64,000 nt of DNA from Actinomyces sp. oral taxon 414 (GTDB lineage: Bacteria > Actinomycetota > Actinomycetes > Actinomycetales > Actinomycetaceae), in NCBI RefSeq assembly GCF_001278845.1, contig NZ_CP012590.1, forward strand, positions 1,054,001-1,118,000, written 5' to 3'. The position numbers and the translations under genes are program-made. Positions 18,630 to 27,585 of this stretch are shown here, piece after piece. The notes under the pieces were generated by a model. That model worked only from the letters and a program-made list of their open reading frames with translations. It was not told the DNA's origin and did not search any database. How positions within the stretch are numbered: position 1 is the first letter of the stretch; the number at the start of each line of letters is the position of its first letter.

Positions 18630-21584
18630 TCATCTCTCCTTGCTCTGGCCGGTCCTCCCCCCGCCCGGTCCGGACGAGGGAAGAGTGAACACGGGATGGC
18701 GGTCGCCCCAGGCGTTGTCGACGCGCGACACGGGGGCGAAGTACTTGTCCCGCTCCATCCCCTCCAGCGGGAAGGCGGCGTCCGCACGCGTGTAGGGGCG
18801 GTCCCACTCCTCGCCGGCGACCTGGGCCAGGGTGTGCGGGGCGCGGCGCAGCGCCGAATCCCCCGCGGCGACCTCCCCGACCTCGATCCGCCCGATCTCG
18901 GCGCGAATGGCCCGCATGGCGGCGACGAAGCGGTCGAGCTCGGCCAGGGGCTCGGACTCGGTGGGCTCGACCATGAGGGTGCCGGGCACCGGGAAGGACA
19001 GGGTCGGGGCGTGGAAGCCGTAGTCAATGAGTCGCTTGGCCACGTCCTCGGCGGTGATTCCCGTGCGGGCGGTGATCTCGCGCAGGTCGAGAATGCACTC
19101 GTGGGCCACGAAGCCGTCCGGGCCCGTGTACAGGGTGGGGAAGGAGTCGGCCAGGCGCCGCGAGAGGTAATTCGCGCTCGCGATCGCGGACAGGCTCGCC
19201 TCGCGCAGGTCGGCGTCGTCGAGCAGCGCCAGGTAGGTCCACGCCAGGGGCATGATGCCGGCCGAGCCGAAGCGCGCCCCCATGACCGGCGCGCCGGCGA
19301 AGCCGACGTCGGGGTCGCCCTCCTTAGGAGCCGCCGAGCCCGCCGGGCCCGCGGGCAGGTGGGGGGCCAGGTGCGCCTTGACGGCCACGGGCCCGGCGCC
19401 GGGGCCGCCGCCCCCGTGGGGCACGGCGAAGGTCTTGTGCAGGTTGAGGTGGGACACGTCCCCGCCCAGGTCGCCGGGGCGCAGCAGGCCGGCCAGGGCG
19501 TTGAAGTTGGCGCCGTCGATGTAGACCTGGCCGCCGGCGGCGTGGACCAGCCGCGCCACCTCGCGGACCCGCGGCTCGAACACGCCGTGCGTCGAGGGGT
19601 AGGTGAGCATGATCGCCGCCACCCGGTCCCCGTGCTCGGCGAGCACGGCGCGCAGGTCCTCGACGTCGATGGAGCCGTCCGGGGCGGTGCCCACGACCCT
19701 GACCGTCAGGCCCGCCCCGGCCGCGGAGGCGGCGTTGGTGCCGTGGGCGGACGCCGGCACCAGGCACAGGTCGCGCCGGGCCTGGCCCTGCTCGCGCAGG
19801 TAGCCGGTGATGGCCAGCAGGCCCGCCAGCTCCCCCTGGGCGCCCGAGGCCGGCTGCAGGCTCACGCGGTCGTAGCCGGTCAGCTCGGCCAGGCGGCCGG
19901 ACAGCTCGGCCAGCAGGCGCCGCCAGCCCACCGTCTGGGAGGCCGGGGCGCAGGGGTGAATCCCGGCCAGGGCGGGCTCGAGCCACAGGGCCGACTCGGC
20001 GGCGGCGTTGAGCTTGAGGGTGCACGAGCCCAGGGGGATCATGGTGCGGTCCAGGGCCAGGTCGCGGTCCGCCAGGCGCCGCAGGTAGCGAACCAGGGAG
20101 GCCTCGCTGCGGTGGGCGTGGAAGACCGGGTGGGTCAGGAAGGTGCTCGTGCGGGCCAGCGCCGCCGGCAGGGGGAAGGCCGCGGTCGCGGACCGCGCGG
20201 GCCCGGACGACTCCCGCGGGCGGGCGGCCCGGCCGGCCAGGGCCTCGACGACGGCGTCCACGTCCGCACGCGTCGTCGTCTCATTGGTCGCCACGCCCAC
20301 GTGGTCGGCGTCCAGCAGGCGCAGGTTGTAGCCGCGCTCCTCGGCCCGGGCCACGGCCCGCTCCGCCCCGCCGGGCACGACCACGCTGAGGGCGTCGAAG
20401 AACTCCCGGTGCTCCAGCTCCAGCCCCGCGCCGACGACGCCCGCGGCGATCTCGGCGGCCCGGGCGTGGACGTGCTCGGCGATCGCCGTCAGCCCCTCCG
20501 GGCCGTGATGGACGGCGTAGAAGGCGGCGACCACCGCCAACAGCGCCTGCGCGGTGCAGATATTGGAAGTGGCCCGCTCCCGGCGGATGTGCTGCTCGCG
20601 GGTCTGCAGGGCCAGGCGGTAGGCCTCGCGGCCCTCGGCGTCGCGCGACACCCCCACGAGCCGGCCCGGGATCTGCCGCTGGAGCCGGGCCGCGACCGCC
20701 ATGAAACCGGGGTGCGGCCCGCCGAAGAACAGGGGGACCCCCAGGCGCTGGGCGCTGCCCACGGCAATGTCCGCGCCGATCGCACCCGGCTCGGCGAGCA
20801 GGGTCAGGGCCAGCGGGTCGGCGTCGACGGCGACGAGCCCGCCGCGCTCGCGGACGGCCGCGACGGCCGCCGCCAGGTCCTGGACGGCGCCGCGGGAGGT
20901 CGTGTGCGCCAGGACCGCGCCCAGCAGCGGCCCGTCGCCCGTCTTGCCGCGCACGACGTCGTCCGGGCCGGCCCGCAGGACATCGATCCCCAGGGCCCGG
21001 CAGCGGGCGGCGGCGACCTCCAGGCACTGGGGGTGCAGCCCGGCGTCCAGGACGACGCGCCGGGGCGAGTCGCGCCGGGCGGCGCGCGCCATGAGCGCGG
21101 CGGCCTCGGCGACGGCGGTCGCCTCGTCGAGCAGACAGGCGCAGGCCACGGGCAGGCCGGTCAGGTCGCTGATCAGGGTCTGGAAGAGCAGCTGGGCCTC
21201 GAGCCGCCCCTGGCTGATCTCCGCCTGGTAGGGGGTGTAGGCGGTCGTCCAGGCGGGGTCGCCCAGGACGTCGCGGGCGATGACCGCCGGCGTGAGGGTG
21301 GGGTGGTAGCCGCACCCGATCATCTCGGTGTGCGGGTCGTTGAGGGCGGCCAGCCCCCGCAGGGCCTCCACGGCCGCCGACTCTGGCAGGCCGCCGGTCT
21401 CCCGGCCGGGCTCGGCGTGGGCGGGGGCGGGCAGGAGGGGCAGGTCGGGTGGCACGACGGCGCCGGCCAGCTCCTCCAGGTCGCGCACACCCAGGGCGGC
21501 GAGGATGGTCCGCCGATCTCGGCCGACGGCGCCGATGTGACGGTGGACGAAGGGAGCGTGCGGGGCGGCACTGCGGTGAGCCAT
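18630..21584 (-). CDS. gcvP: Glycine dehydrogenase (decarboxylating), P protein
   Basis: PLP enzyme that decarboxylates glycine and loads the aminomethyl group on H protein. The PLP lysine is K717 in NLHKTFAVPHGGGGPG. At 984 aa it is the fused single-chain form. FVHRHIG near the start and IEPTESEP-like segments near the end (MVEPTESEPLAELDRF) are typical. Two adjacent ATGs (21587 and 21584) exist; the second has better spacing from GGAG. Upstream, TAAAAT (21619-21624, minus strand) is a likely -10 element giving a ~35-nt leader. I found no convincing glycine-riboswitch core in the upstream region. Confidence 0.95.
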   Translation of the reverse strand: MAHRSAAPHAPFVHRHIGAVGRDRRTILAALGVRDLEELAGAVVPPDLPLLPAPAHAEPGRETGGLPESAAVEALRGLAALNDPHTEMIGCGYHPTLTPAVIARDVLGDPAWTTAYTPYQAEISQGRLEAQLLFQTLISDLTGLPVACACLLDEATAVAEAAALMARAARRDSPRRVVLDAGLHPQCLEVAAARCRALGIDVLRAGPDDVVRGKTGDGPLLGAVLAHTTSRGAVQDLAAAVAAVRERGGLVAVDADPLALTLLAEPGAIGADIAVGSAQRLGVPLFFGGPHPGFMAVAARLQRQIPGRLVGVSRDAEGREAYRLALQTREQHIRRERATSNICTAQALLAVVAAFYAVHHGPEGLTAIAEHVHARAAEIAAGVVGAGLELEHREFFDALSVVVPGGAERAVARAEERGYNLRLLDADHVGVATNETTTRADVDAVVEALAGRAARPRESSGPARSATAAFPLPAALARTSTFLTHPVFHAHRSEASLVRYLRRLADRDLALDRTMIPLGSCTLKLNAAAESALWLEPALAGIHPCAPASQTVGWRRLLAELSGRLAELTGYDRVSLQPASGAQGELAGLLAITGYLREQGQARRDLCLVPASAHGTNAASAAGAGLTVRVVGTAPDGSIDVEDLRAVLAEHGDRVAAIMLTYPSTHGVFEPRVREVARLVHAAGGQVYIDGANFNALAGLLRPGDLGGDVSHLNLHKTFAVPHGGGGPGAGPVAVKAHLAPHLPAGPAGSAAPKEGDPDVGFAGAPVMGARFGSAGIMPLAWTYLALLDDADLREASLSAIASANYLSRRLADSFPTLYTGPDGFVAHECILDLREITARTGITAEDVAKRLIDYGFHAPTLSFPVPGTLMVEPTESEPLAELDRFVAAMRAIRAEIGRIEVGEVAAGDSALRRAPHTLAQVAGEEWDRPYTRADAAFPLEGMERDKYFAPVSRVDNAWGDRHPVFTLPSSGPGGGRTGQSKER

Positions 21585-21734
21585 CATGATCTCCGGTCGG
21601 GGACACGAACCGACCCACATTTTAAGCCAGGGCCGGGCGCTCGTGGACGCCCGTCCGCGTCCGGGTGCTCGCTACCCCGACCGGGCAGCGCTCCCCCTGG
21701 CCGGCGGGCCCCCGATTCGTGGAGCATCGCCCTC

Positions 21735-23009
21735 ATGAGCGCCGACTCCGGTCCCCGACCAGTGCCCGACCCGGGACGGGCCGCGGCCGGGACGGGCGCT
21801 GGCGGCCCGGGGACGCCCGGACCGCCGGGAGCACCGGGAGCACCGGGAGCACCGGGGATGCCCGGGGCGGCCGGTCCGGGTCCGGCGGGTCCGGCGGGGC
21901 CGACGGGGCCGTCGCGCCTGCGCCGGCGCGCCGTCCTGGCGGGCGGCGCGGTCGCGGGCGCCGGAGCCGCCGTCGTGATCCTGAGGAGGATCCTGGCCGA
22001 ACCGGCGCCGTCCGCGGCCCCGCCCACGAGCCCCGCCACGCGACCGACGACGCAGCCCGCGCCGTGCCAATGCGCCCCGCCGCCCTCGCCCTCCCCGGCC
22101 CCCGGCCTCGAGTCCCTGCGCAGCGCCGTCGAGGCCTACGCGGACTCCCAGAACCTCGCCGCCGTCGTCAGGGTCAAGGACATCAGCGGCGTCGCCTCGA
22201 CGATCGGACTCGAAGCGGGCCTGCGGGACCTGGCCGATCCGCAGACCGTGGTCCCCCTCCTGACCGGGCTGCACGCGGACGTCGCCGACGAGCTCGCCGG
22301 CGGGGACGGCCTGTCCGTCGACGTCGACCTGCACTGGAGGTACCCGGGGCGCGATGAGGGGGACAAGCGACTGCTCACCGCCAAGCTCAAGGGCGCCACC
22401 GATTCGGACCGCCTCCAGGCGTGCACGGCCATCGCCGTCCCACTGCTCACCGACAAGGCGGAGCAGGTCGTCATCGCCGACGACGCCCTGTCCGTCTACC
22501 TCGTGGGCGTCCCCGTCCCCGGGGCCGTGCCGAATGGCAGGGGCCGGCGCGCCGACTGGGCGCTCGCGGCGCCCCAGTCCCTGCCCGAGGGCGTGCTCCT
22601 CTCGCAGGTCTCCCTGAGCTACATCTGCGTCACCATTGAGATGCGCGCCGGCGGGGACCTGTCCGGCATGCCGATCGATGACCTGAGCGCCCGGGCCCTG
22701 GACGTCGGGTGGGGGAGCCTGAAGGTGCGCGACCTCGCCCCCGGCGCGGGTCTCGTGGTCAGGAACGGTTCGGGGTGGCGCAGCGGCCCCCTGCGGATCG
22801 ACGACGTCCGCGGCGTTCTGGAGCAGGCGCGGTCGGGGAGCTGGGCCCGGCGCATCGTCTTCGAGGGCGATGCCCGCACTGGCGGCCCGGGTGCCCTGTT
22901 CGACTGCGACAACGGCGTCTTGAGCGTGCCGGACCCCGCACCCGCGATTGACGACGACATCGAGGTGTCCGTCCCGCTGTCCCAGGAGCTCCTGCGCGCC
23001 CTCGGCTAG
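21735..23009 (+). CDS. Exported protein with collagen-like Gly-X-Y N-terminus, function unknown
   Basis: A 424-aa protein I do not recognise. Residues ~24-60 form about ten collagen-like Gly-X-Y triplets ([16 protein letters not shown] and so on), partly encoded by repeats of GGAGCACCG. Then comes [20 protein letters not shown], a hydrophobic segment preceded by arginines that resembles a Tat signal or signal anchor. A Pro/Thr/Ser spacer leads to a ~300-residue extracytoplasmic domain of mixed alpha/beta pattern with no known motif. The unusual point is that the collagen-like stretch precedes the membrane segment and so would be cytoplasmic if that segment is a signal anchor. The ATG at 21735 is chosen by context; a far longer open frame upstream is antisense to gcvP/gcvT. 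Confidence 0.65.
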   Translation: MSADSGPRPVPDPGRAAAGTGAGGPGTPGPPGAPGAPGAPGMPGAAGPGPAGPAGPTGPSRLRRRAVLAGGAVAGAGAAVVILRRILAEPAPSAAPPTSPATRPTTQPAPCQCAPPPSPSPAPGLESLRSAVEAYADSQNLAAVVRVKDISGVASTIGLEAGLRDLADPQTVVPLLTGLHADVADELAGGDGLSVDVDLHWRYPGRDEGDKRLLTAKLKGATDSDRLQACTAIAVPLLTDKAEQVVIADDALSVYLVGVPVPGAVPNGRGRRADWALAAPQSLPEGVLLSQVSLSYICVTIEMRAGGDLSGMPIDDLSARALDVGWGSLKVRDLAPGAGLVVRNGSGWRSGPLRIDDVRGVLEQARSGSWARRIVFEGDARTGGPGALFDCDNGVLSVPDPAPAIDDDIEVSVPLSQELLRALG

Positions 23010-23088
23010 GGGCCGTGACCGGGCCCATTGCCGGGGTCGGCCCGGGCCCGGCGCGCTCCTCTACGCTGCACGTCTACACTGCACGGCG

Positions 23089-24804
23089 ATGACTACCCGT
23101 GAAGCGATCGTCTCCCGGCTGGACGCCCGCGCCCCCGGCGCCCTCGACGCCCCCGGCATCCCCGGCGCATCCGGCGCCGGCCCGACGCCGCGCACCTACC
23201 ACGTGCGCACCCTGGGCTGCCAGATGAACGTCCACGACTCCGAGCACATGGCCGGCCTGCTCGAGGCCTCCGGCTACCGGCGCGTCGAGGACGTGCCCGA
23301 GGCCGCCGCCAGGGACGCCGGGGCCGGCGACGGCGGCGCCGACGTCGTCATTATTAACACCTGCTCCGTGCGCGAGAACGCGGTCACCCGCCTGTTCGGC
23401 AACCTCGGCCGGCTCGCCGCCGTCAAGCGCGAGCGCCCCGGCATGCAGATCGCCGTGGCCGGGTGCCTGGCCCAGCAGATGGGCCAGGGCATTATTGAGC
23501 GGGCCCCGTGGGTCGACGTCGTCTTCGGCACCCACAATATCGACGTCCTGCCCGCCCTGCTGGCGCGCTCCCGCCACAACGCCGAGGCCGCCGTCGAGAT
23601 CGAGGAGTCCCTGAAGGTCTTCCCCTCCACCCTGCCCACCCGCCGCGAATCCGCCTACGCCGCCTGGGTGTCCATCGCCGTGGGCTGCAACAACACCTGC
23701 ACCTTCTGCATTGTGCCCTCCCTGCGCGGCAGGCAGCGCGACCGGCGCCCCGGCGAGGTGCTGGCCGAGATCGGGGCCGTCGCCGCCGACGGCGCCATCG
23801 AGGTGACCCTGCTGGGCCAGAACGTCAACTCCTACGGCGTGGGCTTCGGCGACCGCGGAGCCTTCGCCAAGCTGCTGCGGGCGGCCGGGGCCGTGGAGGG
23901 CATTGAGCGGGTGCGCTTCACCAGCCCCCACCCGGCGGCCTTCACCTCCGACGTCATTGACGCCATGGCCTCCACGCCGGCGGTCATGCCCAGCCTGCAC
24001 ATGCCCCTCCAGTCCGGCTCCGACCGCGTCCTGCGGGCCATGCGCCGCTCCTACCGCAGCGGCAGGTTCCTGCGGATCCTGGACGAGGTGCGCGACAAGC
24101 TGCCCGAGGCGGCCATCACCACCGACATTATCGTCGGCTTCCCCGGGGAGACCGAGGAGGACTTCGCCGCCACGCTCGACGTGGTCGAGCGGGCCCGCTT
24201 CGCCTCGGCCTACACCTTCGAGTACTCGCCCCGGCCCGGAACCCCGGCCGCGGACCGCGACGACCAGGTCCCGCCCGAGGTGGTCAAGGACCGCTACCGG
24301 CGGCTCGACGAGCTGGTGCGGCGCATCTCGCACGAGGAGAACATGCGCCAGGAGGGGCGCATCGTCGAGGTGCTCGTCGCCGAGGGGGAGGGGCGCCGCG
24401 ACGCCGCCACCGCCCGCGTCTCCGGGAGGGCGGCGGACAACCGGCTCGTCCACGCCGCCCTGCCGGTCGGGCTCGCCGCCGACGACCACGCCGGCGGGGC
24501 ACCCCGCCCCGGGGACGTGGTGAGGGTGCGCGTCACCCACGGCGCCCCGCACAACCTCATCGCCGACTCCGCCCGCTGCGGGGCGGCGATGGCCCCGGTG
24601 GGCCCGGAGGCGCTGGCGGCCAACGAGGCGCTGGGCGCGGGGGATCGGATCTGGTACGACGACGGGCCGGCCCTGTTCGAGGTGCGCCGCACCCGCGCCG
24701 GGGACGCCTGGGAGCGGCGCCGGGCGCAGGCCCGCCGCGCGCCCGAGCCCGACGCGGCGCCCGTGAGCCTGGGCATGCCGCGCCTGCGCCCGCGCGGGAG
24801 CTGA
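23089..24804 (+). CDS. miaB: tRNA-2-methylthio-N6-(dimethylallyl)adenosine synthase MiaB
   Basis: Radical-SAM methylthiotransferase acting on i6A37 of tRNAs that read UNN codons, after MiaA. The N-terminal auxiliary cluster cysteines lie in [17 protein letters not shown] and VAGCLAQQ. The radical-SAM cluster is C200-x3-C204-x2-C207 in [14 protein letters not shown] domain follows (~residues 420-500), then a poorly conserved Arg/Ala-rich tail. At 571 aa it is slightly longer than usual. TACACT lies 8 nt before the ATG, so the mRNA is probably leaderless. In many actinobacteria miaB, miaA and dapF are close neighbours; here miaA lies 16 kb away. Confidence 0.95.
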   Translation: MTTREAIVSRLDARAPGALDAPGIPGASGAGPTPRTYHVRTLGCQMNVHDSEHMAGLLEASGYRRVEDVPEAAARDAGAGDGGADVVIINTCSVRENAVTRLFGNLGRLAAVKRERPGMQIAVAGCLAQQMGQGIIERAPWVDVVFGTHNIDVLPALLARSRHNAEAAVEIEESLKVFPSTLPTRRESAYAAWVSIAVGCNNTCTFCIVPSLRGRQRDRRPGEVLAEIGAVAADGAIEVTLLGQNVNSYGVGFGDRGAFAKLLRAAGAVEGIERVRFTSPHPAAFTSDVIDAMASTPAVMPSLHMPLQSGSDRVLRAMRRSYRSGRFLRILDEVRDKLPEAAITTDIIVGFPGETEEDFAATLDVVERARFASAYTFEYSPRPGTPAADRDDQVPPEVVKDRYRRLDELVRRISHEENMRQEGRIVEVLVAEGEGRRDAATARVSGRAADNRLVHAALPVGLAADDHAGGAPRPGDVVRVRVTHGAPHNLIADSARCGAAMAPVGPEALAANEALGAGDRIWYDDGPALFEVRRTRAGDAWERRRAQARRAPEPDAAPVSLGMPRLRPRGS

Positions 24805-24841
24805 GACCCGCGGGGGCGCGGGGGCGGTGCCCGAGCCATTG

Positions 24842-25016
24842 AAGGTTATTCTGGGTGGTGCTGGTGTGGCTCCTGTGGTGATCCGGGGCGGGGTCGTGTC
24901 CAAATCTGCCACAAAGGCACCCCGGACCGGGATCGGCCGCGAAGAAAAGCGCGGAATATCAACGATCCTCCTCGCGCGCTCCGGTCTGATCGGGGTCTTT
25001 GTGGCAGATTTGGACA
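24842..25016 (+). repeat. Palindromic repeat element A, copy 1
   Basis: The 120-bp core (24897-25016) is bounded by perfect 20-bp inverted repeats TGTCCAAATCTGCCACAAAG. A ~55-bp left arm beginning AAGGTTATTC is also conserved. Copy 2 lies inverted at 30385-30570, with roughly 80% identity inside. A weak partner of the AAGGTTATTC end occurs inverted at 25334-25343. Short open frames across the element (SKSATKA ... FVADLD) are by-products of the palindrome. Confidence 0.85.
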
Positions 25017-25158
25017 ACCCGCCGGCGCGGACCGGCCGGGGAAGGCGTCTGTGGGCCGGTCGGCGGCCGGGGCGGGTGCCTCGGCGAGCGAATGGGGCCC
25101 GTGGGCCGCGGTGATCCCGTTCTGGGGCATCTGCGGTGATCTGGTGGGAAGGATCCGT

Positions 25159-25213
25159 CGTCTGCTACGCCTCTTTTTCTCGTACAGTGGAGGGTGAAGG
25201 AGCGTAGTAGACG
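25159..25213 (+). repeat. Palindromic repeat element B, copy 1
   Basis: CGTCTGCTACGC pairs with GCGTAGTAGACG (one mismatch). The centre carries CTTTTTCTCGTACAGTGGAG. Copy 2 lies at 63402-63448 with nearly the same centre. Confidence 0.8.
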
Positions 25214-25349
25214 GAAAAGGGCGTAGCGGACGCGGTCGGGCCGGCGAACCGGCCGCAGAACACGCCTTCCCCGCCGACCCCGCCCCGACCACTCCCGACG
25301 AGGAAGACTCGACATACCCAGACACCCCCGGAATAACCTTCATTGATGA

Positions 25350-25520
25350 CGAGGGCTTCCCCGCCCGGGCGTTCTCGCCGGGATCCGCGCCGCGCTTGTC
25401 GGGCAGGCGCTCGAGCGCGAGACGCGGCGCCGCGCGGCCGTACGGGACGCGGCCATCCTCGCCTGCCAGGGTGCGGCCTACGACCTCGATGAGCTCGTCG
25501 CCTGGACGGCGAGCCGATGA
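25350..25520 (+). pseudogene. Truncated antitoxin gene (C-terminal part only)
   Basis: The frame ending at TGA 25518 encodes LVGQALERETRRRAAVRDAA followed by ILACQGAAYDLDELVAWTASR. This resembles the C-terminal half of small ribbon-helix-helix or MazE-like antitoxins found upstream of PemK/MazF toxins. An in-frame stop at 25347 and the absence of a start codon show that the DNA-binding N-terminus is lost. The end of repeat element A lies just upstream (around 25344), so its insertion or excision may have removed the 5' half. Confidence 0.5.
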
Positions 25521-25527
25521 CTGACGG

Positions 25528-25941
25528 GTGAGAGAGATCCGTCTGGCCCGCCTCGATAAGGTCCGGCCCGCCGTCGTCCTCACCCGGGATGCGGCCCGGG
25601 CGGCCATGACGAAGGTGACCGTCGCGCCCATCACGTCGACTGTCAAGGGCCTGTCGAGCCAGGTCCCCGTCGGGCCCGCACGGGGGCTGGAGCATGCGAG
25701 CGCCATCTCGATCGATAACGTCATCACCATCCCGGTCGCGGCTCTGGGGCGCAGGATCGGATGGCTCGACGACGAGCAGGAGCGGCTGCTGGCACGGACG
25801 GTCGTGCTGGCCTACGACCTCGATGTTCCGCTGCCGGAGTGGTCCGGGGGCGGTGCGGCGGCCGGGCCCGGCGGCCGGGGGCGCTCCCGACCGCTGGCCG
25901 GGTCTGGCGCCGGTGACGGGCCCGGCGCGCACAGGACGTAG
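25528..25941 (+). CDS. PemK/MazF-like toxin (endoribonuclease family)
   Basis: A 137-aa protein whose first ~105 residues match the PemK/MazF fold: VRPAVVLTRDAAR, VTVAPITSTVKGLSSQVPVG and ISIDNVITIPVAALG. Family members cleave mRNA and are held by an upstream antitoxin. The last ~30 residues are a Gly/Arg-rich tail. The GTG start lies 8 nt after the stop of an antitoxin remnant. With no complete antitoxin beside it, the toxin must be weak, silent or neutralised in trans. No catalytic assignment is made beyond the conserved R in KVRPAVV and the T/S segment. Confidence 0.75.
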   Translation: MREIRLARLDKVRPAVVLTRDAARAAMTKVTVAPITSTVKGLSSQVPVGPARGLEHASAISIDNVITIPVAALGRRIGWLDDEQERLLARTVVLAYDLDVPLPEWSGGGAAAGPGGRGRSRPLAGSGAGDGPGAHRT

Positions 25942-26327
25942 GCCGCGGCGAAAAGAAGGCCCGGGGCGCTGTCTGCTCCTCCCGACGGCGGGCGATGCGC
26001 CGGTCCAGACGATCCAGTGAGCTGAGGGTTTTCGACTGCTCTGGGCGGCCCCCTGCACCACCTCCCAACACCAAACCGCGAAAAAACGAGGCTGGTGCCG
26101 GGTCGCCGTCGACCGCGGGGCGGGCGAGCACGAATTAGGAGGCTTATCAGTGAGATCGGTTTCATAACTTCTACCATTTTTATTGTATAATTTTGCGCGT
26201 ACGTAGTTATGATGTAGATCTCAGGGGCGACTCTTGTGGCACCACTGTCCGCATGGAATAATCAGTCCACTCGCCAAGCCGTCTCAAGGCTCGTCGCATT
26301 CATTATATGCATGACCGGGAGGATGTC
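25942..26327. other. Intergenic region with an AT-rich promoter segment
   Basis: About 385 nt without a supported gene. GC content falls sharply from 26140. TATAAT at 26185-26190 is a good -10 candidate for the following lipoprotein gene. The first half is GC-rich with no recognisable content. Confidence 0.45.
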
Positions 26328-27029
26328 ATGACTATTATTTCTCGACGTTATTTATTCGCTGTCACCGCCGTCGCCGCCACTGGCACCAGTGCGTGCGGAA
26401 TTTTCAAAAACCCCCGCGTTCAGAAGTTTATTAAAAATGTTGTTGAGGAGATTGCTGCGTCGGTCGGAGCGGATTTCGTCCTAGACTTCGGTAAGTACGT
26501 AGAGGACCACCTGGGCGAATGGAAGAGCTATATCGAGTCGAAAGTGAATGAGTGGGTGAGTGAAGGGGACATATCGGATTGCGATCCTTCGAAAATGTGG
26601 ACCGACGATCCGGACAACCCGACCATTATTGTCAAAGAGTTCTATGGTCCGTCCTCCTCCTGTGAAACGGACTCGGACTCTTGCTGCGCCATCTTCTTCA
26701 GTGGTGCGAGCGACGCCGTCCTGCTCCCCACATGGACGTTGGTTACCCTTTACAATTTCGTGACTGAGCAGTGCAAAGACAAGGAGGGCGCGGATCTCAA
26801 TCGAATCAAGCAGTTGTTGAAGGAGACCCTTCGCCCCACGTCTTCGCACGCGGAGCGGCATGAGACTCCAAACGGTACCGTGGATACGCTTTACTGGGAA
26901 ACGCGGTACGGCCAGGTGGAGATGGCGAAAATCGAGAAGGAAGATCACACCTATGAAGGAATGATCAAGGTGGACGGCTATCCGGACGGTAGCAACCCGT
27001 CGACGGTTTACAGAACAAATATTAGCTGA
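26328..27029 (+). CDS. Putative lipoprotein of unknown function, lower GC than neighbours
   Basis: A 233-aa protein with an N-terminal signal and lipobox (ATGTSAC, lipidated C23), so probably anchored outside the membrane. The mature part is acidic and Cys-bearing (SSSCETDSDSCCAIFF). I do not recognise a domain. Codon use is clearly less GC-biased than in surrounding genes (many A/T third positions), suggesting recent acquisition. The ATG at 26328 has a GGGAGG site 5 nt upstream; an ATG at 26307 is a weaker alternative. A TATAAT promoter element lies ~140 nt upstream. It is not in an operon with its neighbours. Confidence 0.65.
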   Translation: MTIISRRYLFAVTAVAATGTSACGIFKNPRVQKFIKNVVEEIAASVGADFVLDFGKYVEDHLGEWKSYIESKVNEWVSEGDISDCDPSKMWTDDPDNPTIIVKEFYGPSSSCETDSDSCCAIFFSGASDAVLLPTWTLVTLYNFVTEQCKDKEGADLNRIKQLLKETLRPTSSHAERHETPNGTVDTLYWETRYGQVEMAKIEKEDHTYEGMIKVDGYPDGSNPSTVYRTNIS

Positions 27030-27183
27030 TCGTGCGCGCCTCCGGCTGGCGCCGTCCATCGGGATCCGGCCAAAGGTGCGGCTGATTGAGAGCGCCGCTT
27101 TGAATCCCCTGCGAGAGACCTTGGGGTGAGCCGGGACGCCGACTGCCCGCTCCCCGCCACAGCTCCGGGAACGGGGCGCGGGC

Positions 27184-27585
27184 CTAGAATTCGGCGCGGG
27201 AATCTTCTGCGCCCCGCCTGAGCTCCCGCTCGACGCAGCCAGCGATCTCGGCGTCGGAGAACCCCAGGGCTCGCGCCCGCCCCACCGCCCCGCCCATCAC
27301 ACGCGCCAGGAGGTCGGGCCGCTCGGAGGCCGACGTCGGCCATCCCGGCGCGACCCGGGTGCCCGCCCCGCGCCGGGTGATCAGGAGGCCGGCGGTCTCC
27401 AGCTCCTTGTAGGCGCGGGCCACGGTGCCGGGGGCCACACGCAGGTCGCCGGCCAGCTGCCTGACCGCGGGGAGCCTCTGGCCGCCGGTCAGGGCCCCGG
27501 AGACAATGAGCTCGGCGACCCGGGAGCGGATCTGCTCGAAGGGCGGGACGGGGGAGGCGGCGTCGAGGCTGATGAAGCCGTTCAC
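27184..27585 (-). CDS. GntR-family regulator, YtrA-like subgroup
   Basis: A 133-aa regulator with an N-terminal winged helix (PPFEQIRSRVAELIVSGALT, then GGQRLPAVRQLAGDLRVAPG and VARAYKELETAGLL) and only a short helical tail, as in YtrA-type GntR proteins that control adjacent transporter or membrane genes. The GTG start overlaps the stop of the upstream membrane-protein gene (GTGA), so both are one operon. TTGTACC/GGTACAA repeats in front of the operon are probable autoregulatory sites. Confidence 0.85.
   Translation of the reverse strand: MNGFISLDAASPVPPFEQIRSRVAELIVSGALTGGQRLPAVRQLAGDLRVAPGTVARAYKELETAGLLITRRGAGTRVAPGWPTSASERPDLLARVMGGAVGRARALGFSDAEIAGCVERELRRGAEDSRAEF

Noticed and set aside
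18465-21734. Very long plus-strand open frame preceding and merged with the collagen-like gene
   Set aside because: It is antisense to gcvP and gcvT, which have full family motifs. The lack of stops follows from high GC at third positions. Only the part from 21735 has independent support.
21587-21735. Glycine riboswitch upstream of gcvP
   Set aside because: The gap has a TAAAAT promoter element and only ~35 nt of leader; no paired glycine-aptamer core could be recognised.
24827-25114. Open frames encoding SKSATKA...EEKRGISTILL...FVADLD, also at 30329-30556
   Set aside because: The protein similarity between copies arises from the palindromic element itself; both strands give related peptides because the ends are inverted repeats. 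No start or ribosome site supports translation.
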